DNA of 64,000 nt from Loktanella sp. SALINAS62 (GCF_018263905.1 NZ_JAAFZU010000008.1:72518-136517); one strand, 5' to 3'. Counted from the first letter of the stretch, positions 29,460 through 39,290 are shown. Program-made: numbers and translations. Notes: generated by a model not told the origin, from the letters alone.

Positions 29460-30755
29460 ATGATCTCTGTTTTCAGCTCTTCCTGGGCATTGTTCCTTGG
29501 GGTGTTCATGCTGATGATCGGCAATGGCCTGCAAGGCACATTGCTGGGCCTGCGCGGCGAGATCGAAGGGTTCAGCACCTTGGAGATTTCGGTCGTCATG
29601 TCGGGGTATTTCCTTGGTTTTCTGTTCGCGTCGAAAACCGCACCGGAATTGATCCGTCGGGTCGGACACGTGCGGGTGTTCGCGGCATTAGGGTCGACCG
29701 TGTCCGCCGTGTTGATCATGTATCCCGTGCTGACCGATCCGATTTCGTGGACGATTGGCCGGGTTGTGATCGGTTTTTGCTTTTGCGGTGTTTACGTCAC
29801 CGCCGAAAGCTGGCTGAACGATGCGTCCACCAACGAAACGCGCGGGCAGGCGCTGTCGATCTACATGATCACGCAGATGGCCGGGATCGTGGCGGCGCAG
29901 TACATCATCACGCGCGGCGATGTGTCAGGTTACACGCTCTTCATCGTGTCCAGCGCGCTGGTGTCGATGGCTTTTGCGCCGATCCTTTTGTCGATCAAAC
30001 CGATGCCGGCCTTTGGCCGCACCAAGCCGATGAAGGTCACACAGCTGATCAAGGCGTCGCCGCTGGCCTGTGTCGGCATGTTCTTGTTGGGCGGGGTGTT
30101 TTCGGCACAGTTCGGCATGTCGGCGGTTTACGGTGCGCGGGCTGGATTTACCGTTGGACAGATTTCGCTGTTCGTGTCGGGCATCTACATGGCGGCACTG
30201 GTCGCGCAATATCCCATCGGCTGGCTGTCGGACCGGCTGGACCGCCGCATCCTGATTATCGCGGTGTCGTTTCTGGGCGGTTTCGGATCATTGATCGCGG
30301 GATTTTTCCCGGCATCCTACACGCTGGCGCTGGTGTCCGGCGCGCTTGTGGGGGGGACATCAAACCCGCTTTATGCGCTGCTGATCGCCTATTGTAACGA
30401 CTACCTAGAACGTGAGGACATGGCCGCAGCGTCTGGTGGTCTGTTGTTCGTCAACGGGGTCGGCGCGATCATGGGTCCGATCATTCTGGGCTACATGCTG
30501 GATTGGGTCGGGCCGGGGGGGTACTGGTATTTCCTTGCCGTTCTGATGATCGCCATGGGCATCTACGGTCTGGTGCGGATGCTGCAACGCGAACGCTCGG
30601 CAGAAGATTACGAACAGGTCAGCTATTCCGCGGTTCTGCCCAACAGCACCCCGGTCTTTGCCGAAGTCGCGCAAGAGGTCTATATCGAGAACGAGGAATC
30701 CGCTGGCGACGCAGAGGACACAGACACCACACAATCGAGTGCGCCGGCACCCTAA
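29460..30755 (+). CDS. MFS transporter, YcaD-like
   Basis: A 431-residue major facilitator with 12 predicted spans. The N-terminal half contains GYFLGFLFASKTAPELIRRVGHVRVFA, the loop 2-3 motif region, and GVYVTAESWLND, typical of the YcaD subgroup of small-molecule transporters. The C-terminus is an acidic cytosolic tail of about 50 residues. GAAAGGA precedes the ATG by a few bases. The substrate is unknown. The gene stands alone after a 271-bp gap that contains a 12-bp palindrome (29349-29360) but no recognisable gene. Confidence 0.88.
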   Translation: MISVFSSSWALFLGVFMLMIGNGLQGTLLGLRGEIEGFSTLEISVVMSGYFLGFLFASKTAPELIRRVGHVRVFAALGSTVSAVLIMYPVLTDPISWTIGRVVIGFCFCGVYVTAESWLNDASTNETRGQALSIYMITQMAGIVAAQYIITRGDVSGYTLFIVSSALVSMAFAPILLSIKPMPAFGRTKPMKVTQLIKASPLACVGMFLLGGVFSAQFGMSAVYGARAGFTVGQISLFVSGIYMAALVAQYPIGWLSDRLDRRILIIAVSFLGGFGSLIAGFFPASYTLALVSGALVGGTSNPLYALLIAYCNDYLEREDMAAASGGLLFVNGVGAIMGPIILGYMLDWVGPGGYWYFLAVLMIAMGIYGLVRMLQRERSAEDYEQVSYSAVLPNSTPVFAEVAQEVYIENEESAGDAEDTDTTQSSAPAP

Positions 30756-30836
30756 CGCTTGCGCACGGCTTTCTGATTTGTTTCAGTTTTATGAGACCTA
30801 ACCGGACGACGGCGCCCTGCGCCCGGATTACAGAAC

Positions 30837-31412
30837 ATGATCACACCGCAAGACGTGCTTGGTTTTTGGCTGGACGACGTTGATGTTTCGGACTGGTATC
30901 GACAGGACGACGCATTGGACGCACGCATACGCGACAGGTTCCTTTCGCGCTGGGAAGAAGCCTATGAGGGCGGTCTGGGCCTGTGGCTGACCTGCCCGTC
31001 GGAAGCACTGGCCTATATCATCCTGACAGACCAGTTTCCGCGCAACATGTTCCGCGGCGATGGTCGGTCATTTGCCACTGACGCGATGGCAAGGTCGGCG
31101 GCCAAGATGGCGATTGACCGCGACTGGGATCTGCGGATCGACCCGCCCGCGCGGCAGTTCTTTTACCTGCCGCTTATGCATTCGGAAAATCTGGTGGATC
31201 AGGACCGCGCCGTGCGCCTGTTCCATGCCCGCATGCCCGGCACGGACAACGGCGTTCATGCGCGCGCGCATCGCAAGGTGATCCGCGACTTTGGCCGGTT
31301 CCCGTACCGCAATGTCGCACTGGATCGCCCGACCACCCGCGCCGAACAGGATTATCTGGACGGCGGCGGCTATGGGGCGACCTTGCAGCAGGTGCAGGCC
31401 GAAAGCGTCTGA
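30837..31412 (+). CDS. DUF924 family protein
   Basis: A 191-residue member of the DUF924 family, recognised from the N-terminal VLGFWLDD, the central ILTDQFPRNMFRG and the FFYLPLMHSENLVDQDRAV segment. The family has a TPR-like all-helical fold and no assigned biochemical role. It is soluble, with no leader. It sits 91 bp before lpdA, probably as a separate unit. Confidence 0.88.
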   Translation: MITPQDVLGFWLDDVDVSDWYRQDDALDARIRDRFLSRWEEAYEGGLGLWLTCPSEALAYIILTDQFPRNMFRGDGRSFATDAMARSAAKMAIDRDWDLRIDPPARQFFYLPLMHSENLVDQDRAVRLFHARMPGTDNGVHARAHRKVIRDFGRFPYRNVALDRPTTRAEQDYLDGGGYGATLQQVQAESV

Positions 31413-31503
31413 AACTTCGGGTTGCCCTTCGGCCCAAGCACCATATAGTTGACGAAGAGCAATTAGTTCAACGTTAAACAATTTTGGTGACAGGAGCCGT
31501 GAC

Positions 31504-32898
31504 ATGGCCGCACAAAACTTCGACGTGATCGTGATCGGGGCAGGTCCCGGTGGATATGTGGCCGCCATCCGTGCCGCGCAACTGGGCCAAAAGGTCGTGA
31601 TCGTCGAACGCGAACACATGGGCGGCATCTGTCTGAACTGGGGCTGCATCCCGACCAAGGCGCTGCTGCGGTCGTCCGAAGTGTTCCATCTGATGCACCG
31701 GGCCAAGGAATTCGGCCTGTCGGTCGAGAAGCCGGATTTCGATCTGGCGGCCGTTATTAAACGTTCGCGCAACGTGGCCGGGCAGTTGTCATCCGGCATC
31801 GGTCACCTGATGAAGAAGAACAAGATCACTACGATCATGGGCGAAGCGCGCATCACCGCCAAGGGCAAGGTCAGCGTCAAGACCGACAAGGGCGAGGAAC
31901 AGCTGGAAGCCAAGAATATCGTTCTGGCCACCGGTGCGCGCGCCCGCAACCTGCCGGGGCTGGAAGCAGACGGCGACCGCGTCTGGTCCTATAAGCACGC
32001 GTTGCAGGCCAAGCATATGCCCAAGAAACTGCTGGTCATCGGGTCCGGTGCCATCGGAATCGAATTCGCCAGCTTTTTCAACACGATGGGCGCTGATACG
32101 ACCGTTGTCGAAGTGATGGATCGCGTGCTGCCGGTCGAAGACGCCGAAATCAGCAAATTTGCCAAAAAGCAGTTCGAAAAGCAGGGCATGATGATCATGG
32201 AAAAGGCCATCGTCAAACAGCTTGACCGGGCCAAGGACAAGGTGACCGCCCATATTGAATCCAAGGGCAAGGTCCAGACAATGGAATTCGATACCGTCAT
32301 TTCTGCCGTGGGGATCGTGGGTAATGTCGAAAACCTTGGCCTTGAAGATCTGGGCGTCAAGATTGACCGCACCCATGTCGTGACAGATGAATATTGCCGC
32401 ACGGGTGTCGACGGGCTTTATGCCATCGGGGACATTGCGGGCGCGCCTTGGCTTGCACATAAGGCCAGCCACGAAGGTGTGATGGTGGCAGAGCTGATCG
32501 CCGGCAAACACCCGCATCCGGTCAAACCCGAAAGCATCGCGGGCTGCACCTATTGCCATCCGCAGATCGCCAGCGTCGGCTATACCGAAGCCAAGGCCAA
32601 GGAATTGGGCTATGACATCAAGGTCGGCCGGTTTCCGTTCATCGGCAACGGCAAGGCCATAGCACTTGGTGAATCCGAAGGTATGGTGAAAACGATTTTT
32701 GACGCCAAAACCGGTGAATTGCTGGGCGCGCACATGGTCGGGGCCGAAGTGACTGAACTGATTCAGGGTTATGTCGTCGGGCGGCAGCTTGAAACCACCG
32801 AGGAGGACCTGATGAACACGGTTTTCCCGCATCCGACGCTGTCGGAAATGATGCACGAAAGCGTCCTGGACGCTTACGACCGCGTCATTCACATGTAG
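31504..32898 (+). CDS. lpdA: Dihydrolipoyl dehydrogenase
   Basis: The 464-residue flavoprotein disulfide reductase re-oxidises dihydrolipoamide in 2-oxoacid dehydrogenase complexes. The FAD motif GAGPGGYVAAIRA lies at residues 12-24, the redox disulfide in GGICLNWGCIPTKALL (about 40-55), the NAD motif in VIGSGAIGIEF (about 180) and the catalytic HPTLSEMMHE near the C-terminus. It has no lipoyl domain. No 2-oxoacid dehydrogenase genes are adjacent, so it may serve several complexes. CAGGAG lies ahead of the ATG. Confidence 0.95.
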   Translation: MAAQNFDVIVIGAGPGGYVAAIRAAQLGQKVVIVEREHMGGICLNWGCIPTKALLRSSEVFHLMHRAKEFGLSVEKPDFDLAAVIKRSRNVAGQLSSGIGHLMKKNKITTIMGEARITAKGKVSVKTDKGEEQLEAKNIVLATGARARNLPGLEADGDRVWSYKHALQAKHMPKKLLVIGSGAIGIEFASFFNTMGADTTVVEVMDRVLPVEDAEISKFAKKQFEKQGMMIMEKAIVKQLDRAKDKVTAHIESKGKVQTMEFDTVISAVGIVGNVENLGLEDLGVKIDRTHVVTDEYCRTGVDGLYAIGDIAGAPWLAHKASHEGVMVAELIAGKHPHPVKPESIAGCTYCHPQIASVGYTEAKAKELGYDIKVGRFPFIGNGKAIALGESEGMVKTIFDAKTGELLGAHMVGAEVTELIQGYVVGRQLETTEEDLMNTVFPHPTLSEMMHESVLDAYDRVIHM

Positions 32899-32902
32899 CG
32901 TG

Positions 32903-32937
32903 CTGGGGGCGCTGCCCCCAGACCCCCGGGATATTTT
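32903..32937 (+). terminator. Terminator of lpdA (Rhodobacterales-type G/C hairpin)
   Basis: An 8-bp stem CTGGGGGC/GCCCCCAG (32903-32910, 32914-32921) with a 3-base loop is followed by CCCCGGG and ATATTTTT. This hairpin with its trailing C-run and T-tract is a form often seen between Rhodobacterales genes, from memory. Confidence 0.7.
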
Positions 32938-32974
32938 TAGCAAGAAGAAGAATGAACGCCGCTGAATCAGCGAT

Positions 32975-32989
32975 GTTCATTCTTTGTTC
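32975..32989. promoter_or_regulatory. LexA (SOS) box upstream of uvrA
   Basis: GTTC-N7-GTTC (spacer ATTCTTT) matches the direct-repeat LexA operator of alphaproteobacteria exactly and ends 65 bp before the uvrA ATG. Its first half-site also forms the right arm of an 8-bp inverted repeat (GAATGAAC 32950-32957 with GTTCATTC 32975-32982). uvrA is a classic SOS gene, which supports the call. Confidence 0.82.
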
Positions 32990-33054
32990 ATTTTCGGGGC
33001 TGGCAAATGACCGTCAGGTTGCTATCTCAGGGGTGACACCGCCTTGGGGGCATT

Positions 33055-35913
33055 ATGGCCGAATTGAAGAACATCGAAGTGCGCGGCGCGCGCGAGCACA
33101 ACCTCAAGAATATCGACGTGGATATTCCGCGTGACCAGTTGGTCGTCATTACCGGACTGTCGGGGTCAGGTAAATCGTCGCTGGCGTTCGATACGATCTA
33201 CGCCGAAGGGCAGCGGCGTTATGTCGAAAGCCTGAGCGCCTATGCGCGGCAATTCCTTGATATGATGGAAAAGCCGGACGTGGATCACATTTCCGGTCTA
33301 TCGCCCGCGATTTCGATTGAACAAAAGACCACGTCGAAGAACCCCCGGTCGACGGTCGGCACGATTACCGAAATCTACGACTATATGCGTCTGCTTTTTG
33401 CGCGCGCCGGCACGCCGTATTCCCCCGCGACCGGCCAGCCCATCGAAGCGCAGCAGGTGCAGGACATGGTTGACCGCGTCATGGCGATGGAAGAAGGCAC
33501 GCGCGGCTATCTGCTGGCCCCCATCATCCGTGACCGCAAGGGCGAATACCGCAAGGAGTTTCTGGACCTGCGCAAACAGGGATTCCAGCGAGTCAAGGTG
33601 AACGGCGCATTCTACGAATTGGATGAACCACCCACGCTGGACAAGAAGTTCCGTCACGACATCGACGTGGTCGTTGACCGTATCGTCGTGCGCGAAGGGC
33701 TCGAGACGCGGCTGGCCGATAGTTTCCGCACCGCGCTGGATCTGGCGCAGGGTATTGCGATCCTTGAAACCGCGCCGACCGAAGGCGAGCCGGACCGCAT
33801 CACCTTTTCTGAAAATTTTGCCTGTCCGGTCAGCGGGTTCACGATCCCCGAAATCGAACCGCGTCTGTTTTCGTTCAACGCGCCCGTCGGGGCCTGCCCG
33901 AAATGTGACGGTCTGGGCATGGAGCTGTTTTTCGACGAGCAGCTGGTCGTGCCCGATGTCACGCTGAAGATCGAAGATGGCGCATTGGCCCCGTGGCGCA
34001 AAGGCAAATCACCGTATTTCCTGCAAACCATCGAAGCCATTGCCAAACATTACGGGTTCAAGAAATCGGCCCGCTGGAAAGATCTGGACCCTAAGGTGCA
34101 GGATGTGTTCCTGTGCGGGTCCGGCAAGGAAGAAATCAAGTTCCGCTACGACGAAGGCGGGCGCGTCTACACCGTCAGCCGTCCGTTCGAGGGCGTCATT
34201 CCAAACATGGAACGCCGCTACCGTGAAACGGACAGCAACTGGATCCGCGAAGAATTCGAGCAATTCCAGAACAACCGGCCCTGTGGCACCTGTGGCGGCT
34301 ACCGGCTGCGCGAAGAAGCCTTGGCTGTCAAAATCGGGATGCGGCACATCGGTGAAATCGTTCAGATGTCCATCGCAGAGGCGTTTGATTGGTGTCAGGC
34401 GGTGCCTGACAGCCTGTCCAAGCAAAAGAACGAGATCGCGCGCGCGATCCTGAAGGAAATCCGCGAACGGCTGGGATTCCTGAACAACGTCGGCCTGAAT
34501 TATCTGACGATGGCGCGCAACGCGGGCACGCTGTCTGGCGGCGAAAGCCAGCGTATCCGACTGGCCAGCCAGATCGGGTCGGGTTTGACGGGCGTGCTGT
34601 ATGTGCTGGATGAGCCCAGTATCGGGCTGCATCAGCGCGACAATGACCGTCTGCTGACCACCCTGAAAAACCTGCGCGATCAGGGCAATACGGTGATCGT
34701 GGTCGAACATGACGAAGAGGCGATCCGCGAAGCCGATTATGTTTTCGACATCGGGCCGGGGGCTGGGGTGCATGGCGGCAATGTCGTAGCCCACGGCACG
34801 CCGCAGGAAATCATCGACAACCCGGCCTCTGTCACGGGGGATTATCTGGCGGGACGGCGTGAAATTGCTGTGCCCACCAACCGACGCAAGGGCAGCGGCA
34901 AGAAACTGACGGTCAAGAAGGCGACCGGCAACAACCTGCAAAACGTGACCGTCGATTTCCCACTGGGGCAATTCGTCTGTGTGACCGGCGTTTCGGGTGG
35001 CGGCAAATCGACGCTGACCATCGAAACGCTGTTCAAGAACGCCGCGATGAAATTGAACGGCGCGCGGCAGGTGCCGGGTCCGTGCGAAACCATCGCGGGG
35101 TTCGAACATCTGGATAAGGTCATCGACATTGATCAGCGCCCCATTGGGCGCACACCGCGCAGCAATCCCGCGACCTATACCGGGGCGTTCACGCCGATCC
35201 GGGACTGGTTCGCCGGTCTGCCAGAGGCCAAGGCCCGCGGCTACAAGCCCGGACGTTTCAGTTTCAACGTCAAGGGTGGCCGCTGCGAGGCCTGTCAGGG
35301 TGACGGTGTCATCAAGATCGAGATGCACTTTTTGCCCGACGTCTATGTGACCTGCGAAACCTGCAAAGGCGCGCGCTATAACCGCGAAACGCTGGAAATC
35401 CAGTTCAAGGGCAAAAGCATCGCAGATGTGCTGGATATGACGGTCGAGGACGCGCAGGAATTCTTTCGTGCTGTCCCGTCGATCCGGACCAAGATGGACG
35501 CGCTGATGCGGGTCGGTCTGGGCTATATCAAGGTGGGCCAGCAGGCGACGACCCTGTCAGGTGGCGAAGCGCAGCGCGTGAAACTGTCAAAGGAACTGGC
35601 GCGCCAGTCCACGGGGCGCACGCTGTATATTCTGGACGAACCGACCACGGGCCTGCATTTCGAAGACGTCCGCAAGCTTTTGGAAGTGCTGCACGAATTG
35701 GTCGATCAGGGAAATTCGGTCGTCGTGATCGAACACAATCTGGACGTCATCAAAACCGCTGACCATCTGATCGACATCGGTCCCGAAGGTGGCGATGGCG
35801 GTGGTCGTGTCGTGGCCACAGGGACACCTGAAAAGGTGGCAGAGGTCGCTGAAAGCCATACCGGCCGCTACCTTAAACCGATGCTGGATGCCAAACGCGT
35901 CGCCGCAGAATAA
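33055..35913 (+). CDS. uvrA: Excinuclease ABC subunit A
   Basis: The 952-residue UvrA is the DNA-damage sensor of nucleotide excision repair, a dimeric ABC ATPase that loads UvrB. Walker A motifs are [10 protein letters not shown] (about residues 31-40) and [10 protein letters not shown] (about 644-653), with signature motifs LSGGESQR and LSGGEAQR. The C-terminal zinc module is intact (CEAC...CETC). In the first zinc module one cysteine of the usual CPxC pair is serine (CPVSG), while CPKC remains. A LexA box precedes the gene and a strong hairpin follows it. Confidence 0.98.
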   Translation: MAELKNIEVRGAREHNLKNIDVDIPRDQLVVITGLSGSGKSSLAFDTIYAEGQRRYVESLSAYARQFLDMMEKPDVDHISGLSPAISIEQKTTSKNPRSTVGTITEIYDYMRLLFARAGTPYSPATGQPIEAQQVQDMVDRVMAMEEGTRGYLLAPIIRDRKGEYRKEFLDLRKQGFQRVKVNGAFYELDEPPTLDKKFRHDIDVVVDRIVVREGLETRLADSFRTALDLAQGIAILETAPTEGEPDRITFSENFACPVSGFTIPEIEPRLFSFNAPVGACPKCDGLGMELFFDEQLVVPDVTLKIEDGALAPWRKGKSPYFLQTIEAIAKHYGFKKSARWKDLDPKVQDVFLCGSGKEEIKFRYDEGGRVYTVSRPFEGVIPNMERRYRETDSNWIREEFEQFQNNRPCGTCGGYRLREEALAVKIGMRHIGEIVQMSIAEAFDWCQAVPDSLSKQKNEIARAILKEIRERLGFLNNVGLNYLTMARNAGTLSGGESQRIRLASQIGSGLTGVLYVLDEPSIGLHQRDNDRLLTTLKNLRDQGNTVIVVEHDEEAIREADYVFDIGPGAGVHGGNVVAHGTPQEIIDNPASVTGDYLAGRREIAVPTNRRKGSGKKLTVKKATGNNLQNVTVDFPLGQFVCVTGVSGGGKSTLTIETLFKNAAMKLNGARQVPGPCETIAGFEHLDKVIDIDQRPIGRTPRSNPATYTGAFTPIRDWFAGLPEAKARGYKPGRFSFNVKGGRCEACQGDGVIKIEMHFLPDVYVTCETCKGARYNRETLEIQFKGKSIADVLDMTVEDAQEFFRAVPSIRTKMDALMRVGLGYIKVGQQATTLSGGEAQRVKLSKELARQSTGRTLYILDEPTTGLHFEDVRKLLEVLHELVDQGNSVVVIEHNLDVIKTADHLIDIGPEGGDGGGRVVATGTPEKVAEVAESHTGRYLKPMLDAKRVAAE

Positions 35914-35916
35914 ATT

Positions 35917-35948
35917 GGCCCGCACGCCTAGCCTCAGGCGTGCGGGCC
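35917..35948. terminator. Bidirectional hairpin between uvrA and the cupredoxin gene
   Basis: A perfect 13-bp inverted repeat (35917-35929 and 35936-35948) with a 6-base loop lies 3 bp after the uvrA stop and 27 bp after the convergent cupredoxin stop. It has an AT-rich tail on the minus side and none on the plus side. Confidence 0.75.
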
Positions 35949-35975
35949 GCACCGATCAGGCCGCCTGTTTCGGGG

Positions 35976-36329
35976 TCAGGTGACCGTGATCGAACCGGTC
36001 ATGCGCGGGTGGATCGAACAGATGTAGCCATATGTCGCAGCAGCGGGGAATGTCAGCTGTGCGGACTGCCCCGTACTCAGACGTGGGGTTTTGAACGCAC
36101 CGTTGTTGGCGGTTGCGTCGTGGGGCGTGCGATCTTCGTTTTTGAAAATCACCGTGTCACCGGCCTTGATCGTCAGGTTTGCCGGGCTGAAGGCCATGTT
36201 CATGATCGTGACGGTATGCGTCGTGGGTTGCGCATGGGCAGCGGCATAGGCGGTCGTCGCCAGCAGCGGCATGGCGGCAGAAGACGCCATCAGGCGCAGG
36301 GCTGCGCGGCGGTTCATCGAACTGGACAT
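35976..36329 (-). CDS. Cupredoxin (amicyanin/plastocyanin-like), exported
   Basis: A 117-residue blue-copper-type protein with a twin-arginine-like leader (NRRAALRLMASSAAMP, cleavage near AYAAA). The mature domain of about 90 residues carries the type 1 copper ligands: His in RTPHDA, then Cys, His and Met in ICSIHPRM. Such proteins shuttle electrons in the periplasm. The start at 36329 follows an AGGAGGA sequence at a suitable distance; a longer in-frame start would add 14 residues. No amine dehydrogenase genes are adjacent, so the partner is unknown. Confidence 0.88.
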   Translation of the reverse strand: MSSSMNRRAALRLMASSAAMPLLATTAYAAAHAQPTTHTVTIMNMAFSPANLTIKAGDTVIFKNEDRTPHDATANNGAFKTPRLSTGQSAQLTFPAAATYGYICSIHPRMTGSITVT

Positions 36330-36458
36330 GTGACATTTCCTCCTGATTGTCATTTCAGGCACGATAGTCACGCAAAAATGGTTTCAATCAATGAAAAGGT
36401 TTTTGCCGGTCGCGCCGCCTTGATCAGCCATGGCAGCCAGATGTCGGGAAAACCGCAC

Positions 36459-36492
36459 AAAAAAGGGTGGCGCACAGCGATGTGCGCCACCC
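36459..36492 (-). terminator. Intrinsic terminator of mmsA
   Basis: A perfect 12-bp stem (36465-36476 and 36481-36492) closes a GCGA tetraloop and is followed on the minus strand by six T. It starts about 25 bp after the mmsA stop. Confidence 0.88.
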
Positions 36493-36517
36493 CTCTGATC
36501 CAACCGTGTGATGGGTG

Positions 36518-38017
36518 TCAGTCCATCGGCTTGAAATTGAATTCGCCGCCTTCCTTGATGCCTGACGGCCAGCGGGACGTGACGGTTTTGGTCCGGGTAT
36601 AGAAACGGAACGCGTCGGGCCCATGCTGGTTCAGGTCGCCAAAGACAGATTTTTTCCAGCCGCCAAACGTGTGATAGGCCAGCGGCACGGGGATCGGGAC
36701 GTTGATGCCGATCATGCCGACGTTGACGCGATTTGCGAAATCGCGCGCGGCGTCGCCGTCGCGGGTATAGATCGCGGTGCCGTTGCCCATTTCATGGTCC
36801 ATCGCCAGACCCAGCGCTTCTTCATAGTCCTTGGCACGGACGACGGACAGGACGGGGCCAAAGATTTCCTTTTGGTAGATGTCCATGTCCTTGGTCACGC
36901 GGTCGAACAGGTGCGGCCCGACAAAGAAACCGTCTTCGTAGCCCTGCAGGCTGAAATCGCGACCATCGACCACCAGATCGGCGCCTTGTTCCACACCGGA
37001 TTCGATCAGTTTGAGGATATTGGCCTTGGCTGCGGCCGTGACGACAGGGCCGTAATCTACGTCCTTTCCTGCGGTGTAGGGGCCGACCTTCAGCGCATCG
37101 ATGCGCGGCTTCAGCTTTTCGATCAAGGCGTCTGCGGTTGCGTCACCCACGGGAACGGCCACGGAAATCGCCATGCAGCGTTCGCCGGCGGCACCATATC
37201 CTGCACCAATCAGCGCATCGGCAGCTTGATCCATGTCCGCATCGGGCATGATGATCATGTGGTTTTTTGCACCACCAAAACACTGCACGCGCTTGCCGTT
37301 GGAACAGCCGCGGCCATAGATGTATTCCGCGATTGGGGTGGAACCCACGAAACCGACCGACTGGATGACGTCGTGGTCAAGGATCGCATCCACAGCGTCC
37401 TTGTCCCCGTTCACCACTTGCAGGATGCCTTTGGGCAGGCCGGCTTCTTCCAGCAATTCGGCCAGCATCAGCGGCACCGACGGGTCGCGTTCAGACGGTT
37501 TGAGGATAAACGCGTTGCCGCAGACGATGGCGGGCGCGAACATCCACATCGGGATCATGGCCGGAAAGTTGAACGGCGTGATGCCCGCGCTGACGCCCAG
37601 TGGTTGCCGCATGGAATACATGTCGATGCCGGGGCCTGCGCCGTCGGTAAATTCACCTTTCAGCAACTCCGGCGCGCCGATGCAGTATTCGACGACCTCT
37701 AGCCCGCGCTGCACATCACCGGCGGCGTCGGGCAGGGTCTTGCCATGTTCGCGGCTCAGCGCCTCGGCCAGCTTGTCCATGTCGCGGTGCAGCAGTGCGA
37801 CGAATTTCATCATCACCCGCGCCCGGCGCTGGGGGTTGGTTGCGGCCCATGCGGGCTGTGCTTTGGCGGCGATCTGTACGGCGTGGTCCAGCTCTGCGGC
37901 ATTGGCAAGCGGCACCTTGGCCTGCACTTCGCCGGTGGCGGGGTTGTAGACGTCGGCGAAACGGCCCGAGGTGCCGTTGACACGTGCACCGTCGATGTAA
38001 TGGGTCAGCTCTTGCAT
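36518..38017 (-). CDS. mmsA: CoA-acylating methylmalonate-semialdehyde dehydrogenase
   Basis: A 499-residue aldehyde dehydrogenase of the MmsA type, which converts methylmalonate or malonate semialdehyde to propionyl- or acetyl-CoA in valine and inositol catabolism. The segment SAGITPFNFPAMIPMW, the NAD loop region VGFVGSTPIAEYIY and the catalytic cysteine in GERCMAIS are typical; the usual general-base glutamate is replaced as in this CoA-dependent subgroup. AGGAGG precedes the ATG at 38017. It is divergent from a LysR gene that may control it. Confidence 0.95.
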   Translation of the reverse strand: MQELTHYIDGARVNGTSGRFADVYNPATGEVQAKVPLANAAELDHAVQIAAKAQPAWAATNPQRRARVMMKFVALLHRDMDKLAEALSREHGKTLPDAAGDVQRGLEVVEYCIGAPELLKGEFTDGAGPGIDMYSMRQPLGVSAGITPFNFPAMIPMWMFAPAIVCGNAFILKPSERDPSVPLMLAELLEEAGLPKGILQVVNGDKDAVDAILDHDVIQSVGFVGSTPIAEYIYGRGCSNGKRVQCFGGAKNHMIIMPDADMDQAADALIGAGYGAAGERCMAISVAVPVGDATADALIEKLKPRIDALKVGPYTAGKDVDYGPVVTAAAKANILKLIESGVEQGADLVVDGRDFSLQGYEDGFFVGPHLFDRVTKDMDIYQKEIFGPVLSVVRAKDYEEALGLAMDHEMGNGTAIYTRDGDAARDFANRVNVGMIGINVPIPVPLAYHTFGGWKKSVFGDLNQHGPDAFRFYTRTKTVTSRWPSGIKEGGEFNFKPMD

Positions 38018-38051
38018 GGAATCCTCCTGTGATTTGGGGATACCGTAGTCT

Positions 38052-38105
38052 TGCATTTTTGTGCGGCAAAGCGTCATTTTAACAAATCGGTTTTGCAAAA
38101 ATGCA
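38052..38105. promoter_or_regulatory. Inverted-repeat operator candidate between mmsA and LysR genes
   Basis: The 10-bp arms TGCATTTTTG (38052-38061) and CAAAAATGCA (38096-38105) are perfect complements, separated by 34 bp, in the 96-bp divergent promoter region. The right arm includes TGCA-AAAA-TGCA. The layout suits binding of the divergent LysR-type regulator to two half-sites; this is inference. Confidence 0.5.
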
Positions 38106-38113
38106 GGTACGTG

Positions 38114-39010
38114 ATGAATTGGGACGATATGCGGGTGTTTCTGGCGGTTGCACGCGCTGAAAGCCTGTCGGGTGCTGCACCGGCGTTGCGGATGGACCCG
38201 GCCACGCTGGGGCGTCGGATTGCGCGGCTGGAACAGGGGCTGGGGGCAGCATTGTTCGTGAAATCGCCGCAGGGCTATGCGGTGACGGATCTGGGCGCGC
38301 GGATGCAGGACGCGGCAGAGCAGGCTGAAATCGCGCTGGGGCGGGCGCTGGACATGGGGCAAGCCCCCAGCGCGGGCCTGTCGGGGCAAATCCGGATCGG
38401 CGCACCGGATGGCTGTGCGAATTATCTGCTGCCACAGGTCTGCGCCGACATTCAGGCCGACAACCCCGAACTAGAGGTGCAGATCCTATCGCTGCCGCGC
38501 GTCGTCAACCTGTCCCGGCGCGAAGCGGACATGGCGATTACCGTCAGCCCACCGCAAGCGGGACGCCTGACGGTGCAGAAGATCACAGACTATCACCTGC
38601 ATCTGGCGCAGCACCGCGACCTGCCCGATCCCGCCGACCGTGATGCGCTGCGGGGTCGCGCGATGGTGGGATATATCCCGGATATGATATTCGACGCCGC
38701 ACTGGATTATCTGGGGCCGCTCGCCCGTGACGGGGTACATCTGGCGTCGAATTCCGTGTCGGTGCAATTACAGATGTTGCGGGCGGGGCAGGGCATCGGA
38801 ATCGTGCATGATTTTGCGTTACCATTTGCACCGGACCTGAAGCGTGTGCTGATAGATGATGTTTCGCTGACGCGGTCGTTCTATCTGGTGCGCCACGATG
38901 CGGACCGCCGGTCGGAACGGCTGTCGCGCTTTGCCGATCTGTTGCTGGCAGGGCTAAAAGCCGAAGTCGCGCGGCTGGAATTTAATCCTGATCCGGGTCG
39001 GCCAGATTGA
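38114..39010 (+). CDS. LysR-family transcriptional regulator
   Basis: The 298-residue protein has an N-terminal winged HTH (about residues 1-60, MNWDDMRVFLAVARAESLSG...) and a LysR substrate-binding domain (about 88-290). The start at 38114 matches the typical beginning of the family; an earlier in-frame ATG would add 21 residues lying in the operator region. Divergence from mmsA suggests it regulates valine or semialdehyde catabolism, but the effector is unknown. Its last 29 bp overlap the convergent membrane-protein gene. Confidence 0.92.
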   Translation: MNWDDMRVFLAVARAESLSGAAPALRMDPATLGRRIARLEQGLGAALFVKSPQGYAVTDLGARMQDAAEQAEIALGRALDMGQAPSAGLSGQIRIGAPDGCANYLLPQVCADIQADNPELEVQILSLPRVVNLSRREADMAITVSPPQAGRLTVQKITDYHLHLAQHRDLPDPADRDALRGRAMVGYIPDMIFDAALDYLGPLARDGVHLASNSVSVQLQMLRAGQGIGIVHDFALPFAPDLKRVLIDDVSLTRSFYLVRHDADRRSERLSRFADLLLAGLKAEVARLEFNPDPGRPD

Positions 39011-39290
39011 TGTTGTGGCGTTTGAGGTAAGCCATCGCCGGCAGGGCTTCGATCAACATGAGGGTCAACAGGCTGAAAACAAACCAATTGGTATCGAATA
39101 GGACCAGTGAAAACGCAGTCCCACTGCCCCAGAACAGCACGCCTGCCAGGCCCACCGCGACCGAACAGATGATCGCATCATAGAGCGCCAAGGCGCCGAT
39201 CGTTCGCACCCGCAGCAATGGATAGGCAAGCCCGTAGGCAAAGACCACAAACACCGCATTGATCGTCAGAATGGTCAATTCGGGGGTCAT
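38982..39290 (-). CDS. Small membrane protein, conserved hypothetical
   Basis: A 102-residue protein with three hydrophobic spans (about 8-26, 33-58, 66-88) and a polar C-terminal tail. It resembles small MrpF/MnhF-like or DUF-type integral membrane proteins, but I cannot assign a family firmly. It overlaps the LysR gene tail by 29 bp on the opposite strand. Coding is supported by the consistent hydrophobic pattern. Confidence 0.6.
   Translation of the reverse strand: MTPELTILTINAVFVVFAYGLAYPLLRVRTIGALALYDAIICSVAVGLAGVLFWGSGTAFSLVLFDTNWFVFSLLTLMLIEALPAMAYLKRHNINLADPDQD

Noticed and set aside
34009..35328. 439-codon minus-strand frame opposite uvrA
   Set aside because: Same shadow pattern; no motif and the plus strand encodes an intact UvrA.
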